The notes under the pieces were generated by a model. It was given only the letters and a program-made list of their open reading frames with translations, made no database searches and was not told where the DNA came from. From positions 1 through 64,000 of the forward strand of contig NZ_KB911615.1 of the NCBI RefSeq assembly GCF_000383615.1: a DNA stretch of 64,000 bases, given 5' to 3'. This document shows positions 24,968-33,881 of this stretch, in pieces (position 1 is the first letter of the stretch; every line of letters starts with the position of its first letter). This DNA comes from Streptomyces canus 299MFChir4.1 (lineage in GTDB: Bacteria > Actinomycetota > Actinomycetes > Streptomycetales > Streptomycetaceae). The position numbers and the translations under genes were made by a program.

Positions 24968-25558
24968 TCAGCGCACCAGGCCCGCGATGTGTGTCGTGAC
25001 GGTGTCGAGGATGTCCTCCCAGGCGGCCGCGTCGCCGAGGACGAGGTAGTTCAGGGTGAGCCCGTCGGTCATGGCCGCGAGATAGCGGGCCAGCACGGAG
25101 ACGGGCACCCGCAGCTCCAGGTCCATGGCGCCCCGCAGCTGCTCGATCAGCTCGGCGTACGCCTCGCCGTACAGCTCGTACTGCCGCCTGGCCAGGTGCT
25201 CGAAGCCGGGCTCGCGCAGGGCGTACTGGGTGAGCTCGTAGGTGAGCATGTGCGTCTCGGGGTGGGCGCGGACGTGGTCCCAGTACGCCCGGAAACCGGC
25301 GGCGACGGTCTCCTCCAGGGTGTCCCTGGGGCGCAGCGCCTCCTGGACCACGCTCACCGACTGATCGGTGAGCGTGGTGATCACGGCCTCGACCAGGGCC
25401 TGCTTGGAGTCGAAGCAGTAGTGGAAGACGCTGAGGGACAGGCCGGCCTCGGCGACGATGGACCGGGTCGTCGTCTTGGCGACGCCGTCCCGGGCCATCG
25501 CCCTGATCGCCGCTTCCGTCAGCTGTCTACGGCGCTCGGCCGACGGCATGCGTGCCAT
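24968..25558 (-). CDS. TetR-family transcriptional regulator
   Basis: 196 residues. HTH at about 12-55 (AAIRAMARDGVAKTTTRSIVAEAGLS, then FHYCFDSKQALVEAVI) with a BetI/AcrR-like C-terminal ligand domain. ATG 25558 has GGGAG upstream. Although BetI-like TetR proteins control choline genes elsewhere, this one sits outside the betaine island and no island palindrome precedes it. Its nearest candidates for control are the VOC and UvrA-like genes downstream on the same strand. Confidence 0.85.
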   Translation of the reverse strand: MARMPSAERRRQLTEAAIRAMARDGVAKTTTRSIVAEAGLSLSVFHYCFDSKQALVEAVITTLTDQSVSVVQEALRPRDTLEETVAAGFRAYWDHVRAHPETHMLTYELTQYALREPGFEHLARRQYELYGEAYAELIEQLRGAMDLELRVPVSVLARYLAAMTDGLTLNYLVLGDAAAWEDILDTVTTHIAGLVR

Positions 25559-25582
25559 GCGTGTCTCCCGCTGTCCTGTGGT

Positions 25583-27634
25583 TCAGCCGCTGTGGACGCC
25601 CACCTCGTAGAGCGAGTATCCCCAGTCGGTACCCCGGCCGAGACCGTGGACCCGGACGTAGCGGGCCGGCGTCCCGACGAACTTGGCGGTGTCCAGGCCA
25701 CCGTCACCGGAGGTCGTGGACCAGACGCTCTGCCAGTTCGTCCCGTCCGTCGACAGCTCGATCCGGTACGACTTCCCGTACGCCCGCTCCCAGTCGAGCG
25801 TGACCCTGGAGACCAGGTGGGTGGAGCCCAGGTCGACCTGCCACCACTGGTCGTCGCTCCAGTCGCCGGCCCAGCGGGAGGAGTCGTCGCCGTCGACCGC
25901 CCGCCCCGGCTGATAGCTGGTGAACGGGTTGGACTCCGACGAACTGGCCGTCGCCGGCCTTCTGTCGGCGAGGTTCACGGACGCCTGGTGCCGCTCGGAG
26001 GCGCCCCACGTGTCCAGGTAGGACTCGGCGCCACGGAACAGGTCGTCGACCACACCCTGGCCGCCGACGAGCCGGATGTCCTCGATCCAGTCCGGGATCA
26101 TGCCGACATGGGCGGCGCCGTCCGTGTTGAAGTCGAAGGTGCGCTGCCCGGACGTCTCCTTGTCGATGACCGAGCCGCCGTCGACGCTCTTGAAGGGGTA
26201 CGTCACCTTGTTCGCGGCGTCGGCTCCGCGCGGTGCGGGGTGGTCGCCGATACCGTTGAAGTCGGTGCCGTAGCCGTAGCCCACGCCGTACTTGTCGCGC
26301 AGCGCGTCGGTGCGCTTCGCCTCCGCGGCGAACCCCTCGGAGCCGTGCATGTACTGGGCGACGAAACCGCCGAGGGAGTAGACCCGCTCGGTCCAGTTGA
26401 GGTCCATCCAGCTGTGCGAGGAGAGCACGCCCGGGTAGTTCGCGGCCTCGAAGATGTCGAGGACCTGCCCGGTGGCCTTGACGCTCATGTGGTCGATCTC
26501 GAGCATCATCTTGCGTTTCATCATGCCGCGCACGGCGTATTCGCCGAGATCGGTGAGCCCGCGGACGTTGCACTGCGCGGCCTTGTCGTACTCCGGGACC
26601 TCGGTGCCGGCCGGCAGGTCGGCCTCCGCCGCCGAGGCGGCCGTACCGATGGGGTTGTCGTGCTGCGGGCCCTTGCAGGTCTCGGTCTTCCAGAAGGTGC
26701 CGGTGGACAGGAACTGGCCGACGTTGATGGCGGTGCCGAGGCCGCCCTCGTCGAAGCGGACCCCGCACAGGGCGTTGTCGAACTTGTGGCACAGGAACAT
26801 CGAGCGCACGCCAAGGCCGTACAGCTCGTCGAGTCCCTTGTCGATGTCCGCCTTGCTGCACTGCCCGATGTCGAGGATCTGCTTGCAGCCGAACGGCTCG
26901 GAGGTCTCGACGCCGAGGACGACCGCCAACTTGCCCTGTTCGATGACCTGTCGGGCCTGCGCGCTGTCGGTGACGATCCGGAACCAGCCCTTGCCGGTGC
27001 CGCCGTACATCCGGTCGACGAAGGCCTGGAGGTCGTACGTCATCCTGGCCTGGAGGCGGATCGAGGTCATCTCGTCACAGCTGCGGTCCTTGAACGGGTA
27101 GACCGAGCAGATCATGCCGTTGGTCACGAGGTCGTTGACGAGCACCCGCTGGCCACCGCGCCAGGCCCGCTCCACCCAGGCGTAGTAGTTGGCCTGATGG
27201 GTCATCGAGTCGTACGCCGGCCAGTCCTTGAAGGTCGGCCAGCCGACCGGGTCGTGCTTGCCGTCGCCGCCGTGGGTGATGTAGTCGAAGAGGGCGAGGC
27301 TGCCGTCGGGATAGTGCTCGGGGCAGTCCTTGAGCGCGTCGGCGACTCCGGCCTCGGAGTACACCTTGCCGCAGATCAGCCGCCCACCGAAGGCCTCGTT
27401 GGAGAAGAGGTGGTTGTGGGCGTCGATGAACCCTTTCACCTCACCGGCGGAGTCGGTACCGGTGAAGGGCGCTCCGGTGACGTTGATCCCGGCGTCGGGG
27501 GTGGGCCTGGACGTCGGTGTCCACCAGTCGGTGGCCGCCGCACTCGGCGTGGGGCCGAGGAGGGCGGCCAGCACCAGGAAGAGCACGGAGACGGCGGTGA
27601 TGTTCTTGCGGCTGCGGCAGAAGCGTCCAGCCAT
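25583..27634 (-). CDS. Secreted M19-like metallohydrolase with discoidin domain
   Basis: 683 residues. ATG 27634 is chosen because a signal peptide follows (CRSRKN, then VSVLFLVLAALL, cleavage near SAAA) and GAGGGA lies upstream; the frame extends to 27703 without a ribosome site. The main domain (about 60-530) looks like a metal-dependent amidohydrolase or membrane-dipeptidase relative: HxH in FIDAHNHLF, LEIDHMS, LSSHSWMD and GYGTDFNGIGDH, the last resembling the GSDFDG of M19 peptidases. Several Cys pairs suggest disulphides. The C-terminus (about 540-680) is an F5/8 discoidin domain (PATASSSESNPFTSYQPGRAVDG), a carbohydrate-binding module. The true substrate is unknown; a cell-wall or glycan-linked target is plausible. 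Confidence 0.75.
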   Translation of the reverse strand: MAGRFCRSRKNITAVSVLFLVLAALLGPTPSAAATDWWTPTSRPTPDAGINVTGAPFTGTDSAGEVKGFIDAHNHLFSNEAFGGRLICGKVYSEAGVADALKDCPEHYPDGSLALFDYITHGGDGKHDPVGWPTFKDWPAYDSMTHQANYYAWVERAWRGGQRVLVNDLVTNGMICSVYPFKDRSCDEMTSIRLQARMTYDLQAFVDRMYGGTGKGWFRIVTDSAQARQVIEQGKLAVVLGVETSEPFGCKQILDIGQCSKADIDKGLDELYGLGVRSMFLCHKFDNALCGVRFDEGGLGTAINVGQFLSTGTFWKTETCKGPQHDNPIGTAASAAEADLPAGTEVPEYDKAAQCNVRGLTDLGEYAVRGMMKRKMMLEIDHMSVKATGQVLDIFEAANYPGVLSSHSWMDLNWTERVYSLGGFVAQYMHGSEGFAAEAKRTDALRDKYGVGYGYGTDFNGIGDHPAPRGADAANKVTYPFKSVDGGSVIDKETSGQRTFDFNTDGAAHVGMIPDWIEDIRLVGGQGVVDDLFRGAESYLDTWGASERHQASVNLADRRPATASSSESNPFTSYQPGRAVDGDDSSRWAGDWSDDQWWQVDLGSTHLVSRVTLDWERAYGKSYRIELSTDGTNWQSVWSTTSGDGGLDTAKFVGTPARYVRVHGLGRGTDWGYSLYEVGVHSG

Positions 27635-27790
27635 GGCCCACGTCCCTCGGTCGGCGGGGGCGCCGTCGACCGAGGGCGTTTTGACTGCCCCTGGAGTTGT
27701 CATGACCGGCGCAATAGATGCGTCGAGGATCGCGACCGAGCGCGTTCCGAGTCAAGGGTCCGGGACAGTTGACCTGATACCTGGGGGTCA

Positions 27791-29440
27791 TCAACCGTTC
27801 ACGCAGGCCGCCCCGTTGAGAGTGAAAGCGGCGGGCGCGGTGTTCGTGGCACCCTTGCCGCCGATGAACCCGACGGTGACCGAAGCTCCGGCGGCGATGG
27901 TGTTGGTGTAGGAGGCCGGGGTGACGGTCACCGAGCCACCGCTCTGCGCGGCGGTCCCGCCCCACATGGTGGAGACGGTCTGGCCGTCGGCGAAGGTGAA
28001 GCCGAACTTCCAGCCGGTGACCGCGGAGCTGCCGGTGTTGCGGATGACGATCTCGCCCTGGAAGCCGCCTTGCCACTCACCGACCACGCGGTAGCCCACC
28101 GAACAGCTCCCGGCGGGCGTGTTCGCGGTGGTGACGCCGACCGTCGCCGAGCGGGCCGACCGGTTGCCGGCGGCGTCCCGGGCGTAGACGGCGAAGGAGT
28201 AGGCCGTGCCGGCGGTCAGGCCGGTCACGGTCACCGAGTTCGCGGCCGAGGCCGCGAGCCTGGTCTCGGTGCCCCCGCTGACACGGACGACGTCGTACCC
28301 GGCCACGCCAACGTTGTCGGTGGACGCCGTCCAGGTCAGCCGGGCCGAGGTCGCCGTGACCGCGGAAGCGGTGGGGGTGCCGGGGGCGGTCGGGGCCTGG
28401 GTGTCGGTGGAGCCACCGCCGAAGACGGTGGCTTCCTTGGCGGTCTGCGCGATGCCGTTGGCTCCGTTGAAGATGCGCTGACCCCATGACGTCATCCGCG
28501 CCGGGTCGAAGTCGAGCACGAGGTCGAGGATCGTATCGGTGTTGCCGCTCCACGACCAGGCCAGATAGCCGAGGTGGAGCTGCTCGGCGGTGGCCATCAT
28601 GGTGTCCTCGTCCGGGTCGCCCCACTGGTCGGCGGGGCCGCCGAACTCCCCGATCACGATCGGCAGTTTGGCGCTCACGAAGGCGTTCAGGTAGTCGGTG
28701 ATCTCCGCAGCGGTGTCGAAGACGCTGTACATGTGGATCGAGAAGATCAGGTTGCCGGTGGTGTCGGCCGCGTACACGGACTGGGCGTTGGTGCGCATGA
28801 CCTGCTGCCAGTCCTGGCCCCAGTTGGGCGCGTCCACCATGATCGTGTGCGCGAAGCCGGCGCTCCGCAGCTTCTGGATCGCGGCGATCGTCGGGGCGGT
28901 CCAGCCGGCCGGGTCGGTGTTGCCCCAGGGCTCGTTGCCGATGTTGATGACGATGTAGTCCTCCTGGCCGGCCAGCACGCTCTTCAGGCCGATCCAGTAG
29001 TCGGCGGCCTGGTCGAGGGTGCCGGCGGCGCTGTCCTCGCCGTAACCGGTGGTGTCGTGCACCTCCAGGACGCAGATGAGCCGGTTGGCCTTGCACTGGG
29101 CCACGACGTTGGCCACGTCCGCGGCGGTGTTGGCGGTCCAGCGATGGCCGTCGGCGAGGACCACGCGGACAGTGTTGGCGCCCCGCGCCTTGATGTCGGC
29201 CAGCGACCCCAGCTCGTTCGGGTACCAGGTGTGGGCGTGGTTGACGCCGCGCATCACGAAGTCGTTGCCGTTGCCCTCGACCAGGCGGCCGTTGCTGATG
29301 TGCAGACCGGCGGCCTGGACGCCGGGCTGCTGGGCGGCCTGGGCCGTGCCGGGAGCGAGCGCGCCGAGCACCACCAGCCCGACGAGGGCCGCCAGCCGTG
29401 CCAGGAGGGTGCCTAAGGGGCTCTTTCTTGTTCTTCTCAC
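27791..29440 (-). CDS. manA: Secreted endo-1,4-beta-mannanase (GH5) with FN3 and CBM2 domains
   Basis: 549 residues: signal peptide (1-35, VRRTRK then LLARLAALVGLVVLGALAPG), GH5 catalytic domain (about 40-330), fibronectin type III (about 345-435) and C-terminal cellulose-binding CBM2 (about 445-549; CSVGYRVVGEWQGGFQGEI). RGVNHAHTWYP, LEVHDTTGYGED and INIGNEPWGN match Streptomyces ManA mannanases (GH5_8). The acid/base is E170 and the nucleophile E265 (IGEFGG). GTG 29440, with GGAG upstream, places the signal peptide first; ATG 29479 overlaps a CebR box and is less likely. Codon 9 is TTA (29416-29414), the only TTA I noticed in a gene here, so translation should need the bldA tRNA. The enzyme attacks mannan outside the cell. 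Confidence 0.9.
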   Translation of the reverse strand: MRRTRKSPLGTLLARLAALVGLVVLGALAPGTAQAAQQPGVQAAGLHISNGRLVEGNGNDFVMRGVNHAHTWYPNELGSLADIKARGANTVRVVLADGHRWTANTAADVANVVAQCKANRLICVLEVHDTTGYGEDSAAGTLDQAADYWIGLKSVLAGQEDYIVINIGNEPWGNTDPAGWTAPTIAAIQKLRSAGFAHTIMVDAPNWGQDWQQVMRTNAQSVYAADTTGNLIFSIHMYSVFDTAAEITDYLNAFVSAKLPIVIGEFGGPADQWGDPDEDTMMATAEQLHLGYLAWSWSGNTDTILDLVLDFDPARMTSWGQRIFNGANGIAQTAKEATVFGGGSTDTQAPTAPGTPTASAVTATSARLTWTASTDNVGVAGYDVVRVSGGTETRLAASAANSVTVTGLTAGTAYSFAVYARDAAGNRSARSATVGVTTANTPAGSCSVGYRVVGEWQGGFQGEIVIRNTGSSAVTGWKFGFTFADGQTVSTMWGGTAAQSGGSVTVTPASYTNTIAAGASVTVGFIGGKGATNTAPAAFTLNGAACVNG

Positions 29441-29478
29441 TGCGGCTCCAGGGGTGGGTGAGGCGGTCGGAAGAGGCA

Positions 29479-29492
29479 TGGGAGCGCTCCCA
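29479..29492. promoter_or_regulatory. CebR-type operator
   Basis: TGGGAGCGCTCCCA, the exact 14-bp palindrome known as the binding site of the cello-oligosaccharide repressor CebR. It lies 38 bp upstream of the mannanase start. Confidence 0.85.
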
Positions 29493-29591
29493 TCCAGCCA
29501 CTTCGTCGAGTACACGTCAAGACGCGCGACGGCAAAGGGCGCTGACCGCGCATAGTGTTCCGAGCCTCGACCACCGCACCCGGGAGGCACG

Positions 29592-30758
29592 TTGACCACA
29601 CGACCCGTCGACCCCGACGCCGTCAACGCCGAGGCCTGGCACGTCTACGGCGACCACCATCTCCGGCGCGGCACCGTCCTGCCGGAGCTGGTGCGGTTCG
29701 AGTGGGGCCCGGGAGGCACCGGCCCGGGCGCGGGGATCCTCGGTGAGCTCGCCGGGCGGCGGGTGCTGGACCTCGGCTGCGGCACGGCCCGGCACGCGGC
29801 ACATCTGGTCCGCGTGCACGGCGCCTCGGTTGAGGCGGTCGACTCCTCCCCCACCCAGTACGAACGCGCCCGCGCCCGTTACGGCTCCCTGTCCGGCCTG
29901 CGCCTGATCAGGGCCGACGCCGTCGCACACCTCGGCACGGCGGAACCGTACGACGTCGTCTACTCCGTCAACGCGGTGCCGTACATCGATCCCCGCCGCC
30001 TGCTGCCCGCCCTCGCCACCGCGCTCCGGCCCGGCGGGACGCTGTGCTTCACCGTGCTGCACACCAACTCGCGCGGCGACGGCCCCTCCTGCGTCGTCGA
30101 GTCCCGGCCCGAGCTGCTGCGGCTCGCCGGCGGCGGGGAGACGACCGTGCGGATGTGGGTGCTGACTCCGGAGCTCTGGACGGACCTGCTCGGCGAGCAC
30201 GGCCTGCGCGTCGAGGGCGTCGACGTCCTCGACGCGCCGGAGGACGGCAACCACGCCTCGTACCGAATCTTCCGGGTGACCCGGCCCGTCCGGGTCTCCT
30301 CCCGCCCGCGCACGAACCGGGGTCCGGTGCCGCACGCGGCGATCGGGGTCGGCGCCATCCTGTACGGCCCCCAGGGGCTGCTTCTCGGCCGGCACCGGCG
30401 CGGCACCTGGGAGCTGCCCGGCGGCACGGTGGAACCCGGGGAGTCCCTGCGGGAGACGGTCGTGCGCGAACTCCGCGAGGAGACCGGGATCGAGGCCCGC
30501 CCGGCCGACGTCCGGCTGCTGGGCACGCTCCTCGACGATGTCGACGGCGTGGTGCGGATGACCGTGGCCGCACAGGTCACCGCGTGGCGGGGCGAGCCCT
30601 GCGACCAGCCGGACGAACGGGTCGGCGACTGGCGCTGGTTCGCCCTGGACCGGCTCCCGGAGAACCTGTTCGTGTGCAGCGCCCAGGGTCTGACCGCCTG
30701 GCGCCCGGACCTGCCGATCGATCACACTCCGGCCCACTTCACGCCGTTCGCCGGCTAG
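29592..30758 (+). CDS. Fusion of SAM-dependent methyltransferase and Nudix hydrolase
   Basis: 388 residues. Residues about 1-225 form a class I methyltransferase (motif I VLDLGCGTARHAAHL, then VEAVDSSPTQ). Residues about 250-388 form a Nudix domain whose box GGTVEPGESLRETVVRELRE-ETGI has all the consensus residues. TTG 29592 is supported by GGGAGG five bases upstream. Nudix enzymes hydrolyse nucleoside-diphosphate compounds, but the pairing with a methyltransferase gives no clear substrate. The gene diverges from the mannanase and has no obvious operon partner (the DUF779 gene follows after 48 bp). Confidence 0.85.
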   Translation: MTTRPVDPDAVNAEAWHVYGDHHLRRGTVLPELVRFEWGPGGTGPGAGILGELAGRRVLDLGCGTARHAAHLVRVHGASVEAVDSSPTQYERARARYGSLSGLRLIRADAVAHLGTAEPYDVVYSVNAVPYIDPRRLLPALATALRPGGTLCFTVLHTNSRGDGPSCVVESRPELLRLAGGGETTVRMWVLTPELWTDLLGEHGLRVEGVDVLDAPEDGNHASYRIFRVTRPVRVSSRPRTNRGPVPHAAIGVGAILYGPQGLLLGRHRRGTWELPGGTVEPGESLRETVVRELREETGIEARPADVRLLGTLLDDVDGVVRMTVAAQVTAWRGEPCDQPDERVGDWRWFALDRLPENLFVCSAQGLTAWRPDLPIDHTPAHFTPFAG

Positions 30759-30806
30759 GAGCCGTGCAACCCCCTCGCAACCTTCCCCGTGCTGCACTCG
30801 GCGACC

Positions 30807-31193
30807 ATGGACGAGGATTCCGCACCTGCCGGGTACCACGAGGTGCCGCGCGTCGAGCTCACGCCCGCGGCCGCCGAGCTGCTGCGCCGGTTGCGCGAGG
30901 CACACGGGCCGCTGATGTTCCACCAGTCCGGCGGTTGCTGCGACGGCAGCGCGCCGATGTGCTTCCCGGAGGGCGAGTTCCGCACCGGCGGCTCGGACGT
31001 GCTGCTCGCCGAGCTGGACGTGCCGGGGGTCGGGGAACCGGTGACCTTCTGGATGTCGAGGAGCCAGTACGAGGTGTGGGCCCACACCCGGCTGATCGTC
31101 GATGTCGTCGCGGGCCGGGGCAGCGGATTCTCTCTGGAGGCACCCGAGGGGGTGCGTTTCCTCATCCGTTCGCGTGTGGTCGGCGCTGAGTAG
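30807..31193 (+). CDS. DUF779 family protein
   Basis: 128 residues. The Cys/Gly-rich segment HQSGGCCDGSAPMCF (about 35-50) and VTFWMSRSQYEVWAHT are signatures of DUF779, a small cytosolic family often encoded beside aldehyde dehydrogenases; its activity is not known. The three cysteines could bind metal. ATG 30807 is preferred to the GTG at 30789 because it begins the conserved part, but neither has a clear ribosome site. No aldehyde dehydrogenase is adjacent here. Confidence 0.75.
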   Translation: MDEDSAPAGYHEVPRVELTPAAAELLRRLREAHGPLMFHQSGGCCDGSAPMCFPEGEFRTGGSDVLLAELDVPGVGEPVTFWMSRSQYEVWAHTRLIVDVVAGRGSGFSLEAPEGVRFLIRSRVVGAE

Positions 31194-31266
31194 CCCCTCG
31201 GGTCGCCGTCGTCTGGTGCACTTCCCCTGAGTTCTGGGACAGTTGACACGACCTCAGGGGAGAGCT

Positions 31267-32505
31267 GTGACGCACCGTCAAAGACGTTCCGGCGCAGGCA
31301 GATCGGTACTCACGTTTCTCGCGGCACTCGGCACACTGGCCGGTGCCGCCCTGGTGGGGGCGGCCCCGGCCGGCGCCGCGCCGGGGTGGACACGGCTCGC
31401 GACGGGCGTGCAGTACGAGCAGTTCGACATCTCCGCGGCCGCGGGACCGGCACATGCCCATGTGATCCGTGTGGACCTGAGCGAGCCCGGCGTGCGGGTG
31501 GAGCTGCTGTATCCGGGGGCGGTGGCCGCGCGGGCCACGGTGTCCCGGCTGGCCACCGCACAGGGCGCCCTCGCGGGGGTGAACGGCGACTTCTTCAACA
31601 TCTCGGAGACCCAGCATCCCGGCGTCGAGCCCACCGGCGCGAGCGTGGGCCCGGCGATCGCGCAGGGCCGTGCCCTCAAGGCCGCGGTGCCCAAGGGGCA
31701 GCGCTTCGGGCCCGCGCTGCCGCCCGGCACGAGCACCAGGGACGTGTTCGGCGTGGGCACCGACCGTCGGGCCCGCCTCGACGACCTGGCGCTCGACGGG
31801 TCGGTGCGCACCCCCGAGGGGCAACTGCCACTCGGCGGGCTGAACCAGTACGCGCTGCCCGTCGGTTCGGTCGGGGCGTTCACCTCGGACTGGGGCAGCG
31901 CGGCCCGGGTGCGGGCGACCTGCGGGACGGACCGGGACCGGGCCGCCCCGTGCAGCGCCGACACCTACGAGGTGACGGTCCGGGGCGGGCAGGTGGTCGC
32001 CGCGGCCGACTCCCCGGGCAGCGGGCCGATCGCCGCCGGCACCACCGTGCTCGTGGGCCGGGAGGCGGGCGCGCAGCAGCTGCGGAAGCTCTCGGTCGGC
32101 TCGGCGGTGACCGTGCAGCACCGCCTGGTCGCGGCCTCGGCCGGAATCGCGTACCGCTTCGCGCTCGGCGGTTATCCGGTGCTGGAGGGCGGCCGCCCGC
32201 TGTCCGGGCTCGACGACACGACGTCGGCCGTGCGCACGGCCGTGGGGATCGCGGACAGCGGCCGGCGGCTGTATCTCCTCGCGCTGGACGGGGCGGCCGG
32301 CTATCGCAGTGGGCTGACGATCGCCGAAGTCGCGGACACCATGCGCACGTTGGGCTCGGTCGACGCCTTCAGCCTGGACGGCGGCGGCTCCACGACCATA
32401 GCCGCACGCAAGCCGGGCGCCGGCACCGTCACCGCGCTCAACCACCCCTCGGGCGGCGCCGAACGGCCCGTGCCGAACGGCATCGGGGTGTTCTCGACGA
32501 CCTGA
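31267..32505 (+). CDS. Secreted phosphodiester glycosidase family (NAGPA/DUF2233) protein
   Basis: 412 residues. GTG 31267, preceded by GGGGAGAG, opens a signal peptide (RQRRSGAGR, then a hydrophobic core ending AGAAPAGAA). The mature part carries the NAGPA fold: GVNGDFF, RTAVGIADSGRRLYLLALDG and the closing DAFSLDGGGSTTIAAR. Relatives remove GlcNAc-phosphodiester caps or act on cell-wall glycans; the bacterial role is mostly unproven. The single gene faces the small membrane protein at 32517 tail to tail. Confidence 0.85.
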   Translation: MTHRQRRSGAGRSVLTFLAALGTLAGAALVGAAPAGAAPGWTRLATGVQYEQFDISAAAGPAHAHVIRVDLSEPGVRVELLYPGAVAARATVSRLATAQGALAGVNGDFFNISETQHPGVEPTGASVGPAIAQGRALKAAVPKGQRFGPALPPGTSTRDVFGVGTDRRARLDDLALDGSVRTPEGQLPLGGLNQYALPVGSVGAFTSDWGSAARVRATCGTDRDRAAPCSADTYEVTVRGGQVVAAADSPGSGPIAAGTTVLVGREAGAQQLRKLSVGSAVTVQHRLVAASAGIAYRFALGGYPVLEGGRPLSGLDDTTSAVRTAVGIADSGRRLYLLALDGAAGYRSGLTIAEVADTMRTLGSVDAFSLDGGGSTTIAARKPGAGTVTALNHPSGGAERPVPNGIGVFSTT

Positions 32506-32516
32506 GGCGGCCCCGG

Positions 32517-32711
32517 TCAGGGGCGCAGACCGCTGACGATGTCGGCGGTCGCCGTGACGCCGCTGTGAATGGTGGGCGCGAGGCTCGTACCGGCCAGATA
32601 GAAGCCGAGCAGCGCGCACACCAGCGCGTGGGAGAACTTGAGTCCGCCGCTGCGCAGGAAGATCACCGCCAGGATCAGCAGCAGCACCAGTACCGAGATG
32701 GAAATCGCCAT
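32517..32711 (-). CDS. Small membrane protein (64 aa), function unknown
   Basis: 64 residues with two hydrophobic helices (about 3-20 and 28-45) and a short polar tail. ATG 32711 has GGAGGAGG upstream, a strong ribosome site, and the product is small and hydrophobic enough to be real even though no function is recognised. The 131-bp gap upstream (32712-32842) should hold its promoter. Confidence 0.75.
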   Translation of the reverse strand: MAISISVLVLLLILAVIFLRSGGLKFSHALVCALLGFYLAGTSLAPTIHSGVTATADIVSGLRP

Positions 32712-32842
32712 GGACAGCCTCCTCCGCCACGCCGCCGGGTCCGTTTCGCGGCGTTCGGCCGTAAGTGTGGCGTAGCGGAGGGTTCGTCCGGGCGGCTGAA
32801 GTGTCCTCCGAACGAGTAGTGTTCGCGCCCGCTCGCAAGCGC

Positions 32843-33700
32843 CTACCGGTGGGCGTCCAGGAAGGCCTCCAGGCCCGCCAGGTCGTCGGTGTTGAAGTGG
32901 TCGACGTCGGCGGCGAGGAGCTCGGTCCACAGCGCGTCCCGGGCAGGCCCGGCCAGGTCCGGAGTGGCCCAGAACCGCACCTTCTGCCCGCGCGCGTGGG
33001 CCTGCTGGACGATGCTCCGCAGCTTCTGCCGCTCGGCGTCGGGGAAGGCGCCCTCGCCGAGCCAGGTGAAGTTGAGGGTCCAGTTGTCGCTGATCAGCGG
33101 GATGAGGGAGGCGGGCGCGGCGGTGCCGAGGTCGGCGAGCCGGCCGTCGTAGAAGGCCCGGCGCACTCTCTGGGCCTCCAGCGGGATGCGGGCGGCGCGG
33201 TCGCCGGAGATCACGGCGATGACGGGGCCGGGGACGGTCTTGCCGTGCACGTACGTGGTGAACAGATGCCGGTAGCGCCGCAGATGGCGGTCGAGTTCGA
33301 GGTAGGTCGAGGAGCCCTCGGTCTTGATGTCGACGAGCAGTTGGAGGGGGTGATGGCGACCCCGGTACACGGAACCTCGGTTGGCCTTGACGATCCTGGC
33401 CAGCGGGTCGAGGTAGAGGGACTCCAGGGTGCGCGTCGGGTCGAGGTCGTCCACGGTGTGGCCGACGAGGAGCTGGTCGCCGACGAGGAAGATGTCCGCC
33501 TCGACGCTGCCGAAACGGTGGTCGAGGGCGTCCAGGAGGGGGCGCGGGTGTTCGTAGTCGTTGTGGGCGTGGGCGCGCCACAGCGGACGGGGGCGGTGCT
33601 CGGTGCTGTCGGCCCACGCGCTGGCGGCGGGCGGGGCCAGGGTCGCCGCGGCCGCGGCGCCGAGGGCGGTGAGGGCTCTGCGACGGGTGATGAGGGCCAT
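32843..33700 (-). CDS. Secreted PI-PLC/glycerophosphodiester phosphodiesterase family protein
   Basis: 285 residues. The N-terminus has a Tat-like twin-arginine start (TRRRALTALGAAAAATLAPP). The mature enzyme begins AHAHNDYEHPRPLLDALDHRF, then SVEADIFL and LLVDIKTEG: the His, Glu/Asp and metal residues of the PI-PLC/GDPD barrel. It probably cleaves phosphodiesters of phospholipid head groups outside the cell. ATG 33700 has GGGAGG upstream; the longer frame to 33733 lacks one. Confidence 0.85.
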   Translation of the reverse strand: MALITRRRALTALGAAAAATLAPPAASAWADSTEHRPRPLWRAHAHNDYEHPRPLLDALDHRFGSVEADIFLVGDQLLVGHTVDDLDPTRTLESLYLDPLARIVKANRGSVYRGRHHPLQLLVDIKTEGSSTYLELDRHLRRYRHLFTTYVHGKTVPGPVIAVISGDRAARIPLEAQRVRRAFYDGRLADLGTAAPASLIPLISDNWTLNFTWLGEGAFPDAERQKLRSIVQQAHARGQKVRFWATPDLAGPARDALWTELLAADVDHFNTDDLAGLEAFLDAHR

Positions 33701-33832
33701 GTTCTGCCTCCCTGTGGGGCGGGTCGGAACCACAGGGAGTATGGGGCCCTTCGGCCCTCAATGGACCTGTACGTGACAGGAGTTGGCCGGACCGCCGCCG
33801 CCCGTTCACTCCTTCCGCGCAGGCGCACGGAA

Positions 33833-33858
33833 AAGCCCGCCCCAGGTGGGGCGGGCTT
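33833..33858 (-). terminator. Terminator of the acyl-CoA dehydrogenase operon
   Basis: An 11-bp perfect stem AAGCCCGCCCC with loop AGGT and its complement; read on the minus strand it is followed by T residues (AAAA at 33831-33834 on plus). It lies 24 bp after the stop codon at 33882. Confidence 0.85.
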
Positions 33859-33881
33859 CACCGTCGTTCGCCGGGTGACGC

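Noticed and set aside
24968..25558. TetR gene as BetI, the choline repressor
   Set aside because: It lies outside the island, with the UvrA-like and VOC genes between them, and a different palindrome matching the IclR pair marks the choline genes.
27756..31250. Shared GGGACAGTTGAC at 27756 and 31237 as a promoter element
   Set aside because: The two copies lie in the same orientation but only one is upstream of a gene on that strand, and there is no room for a -10 element before the 31267 start.
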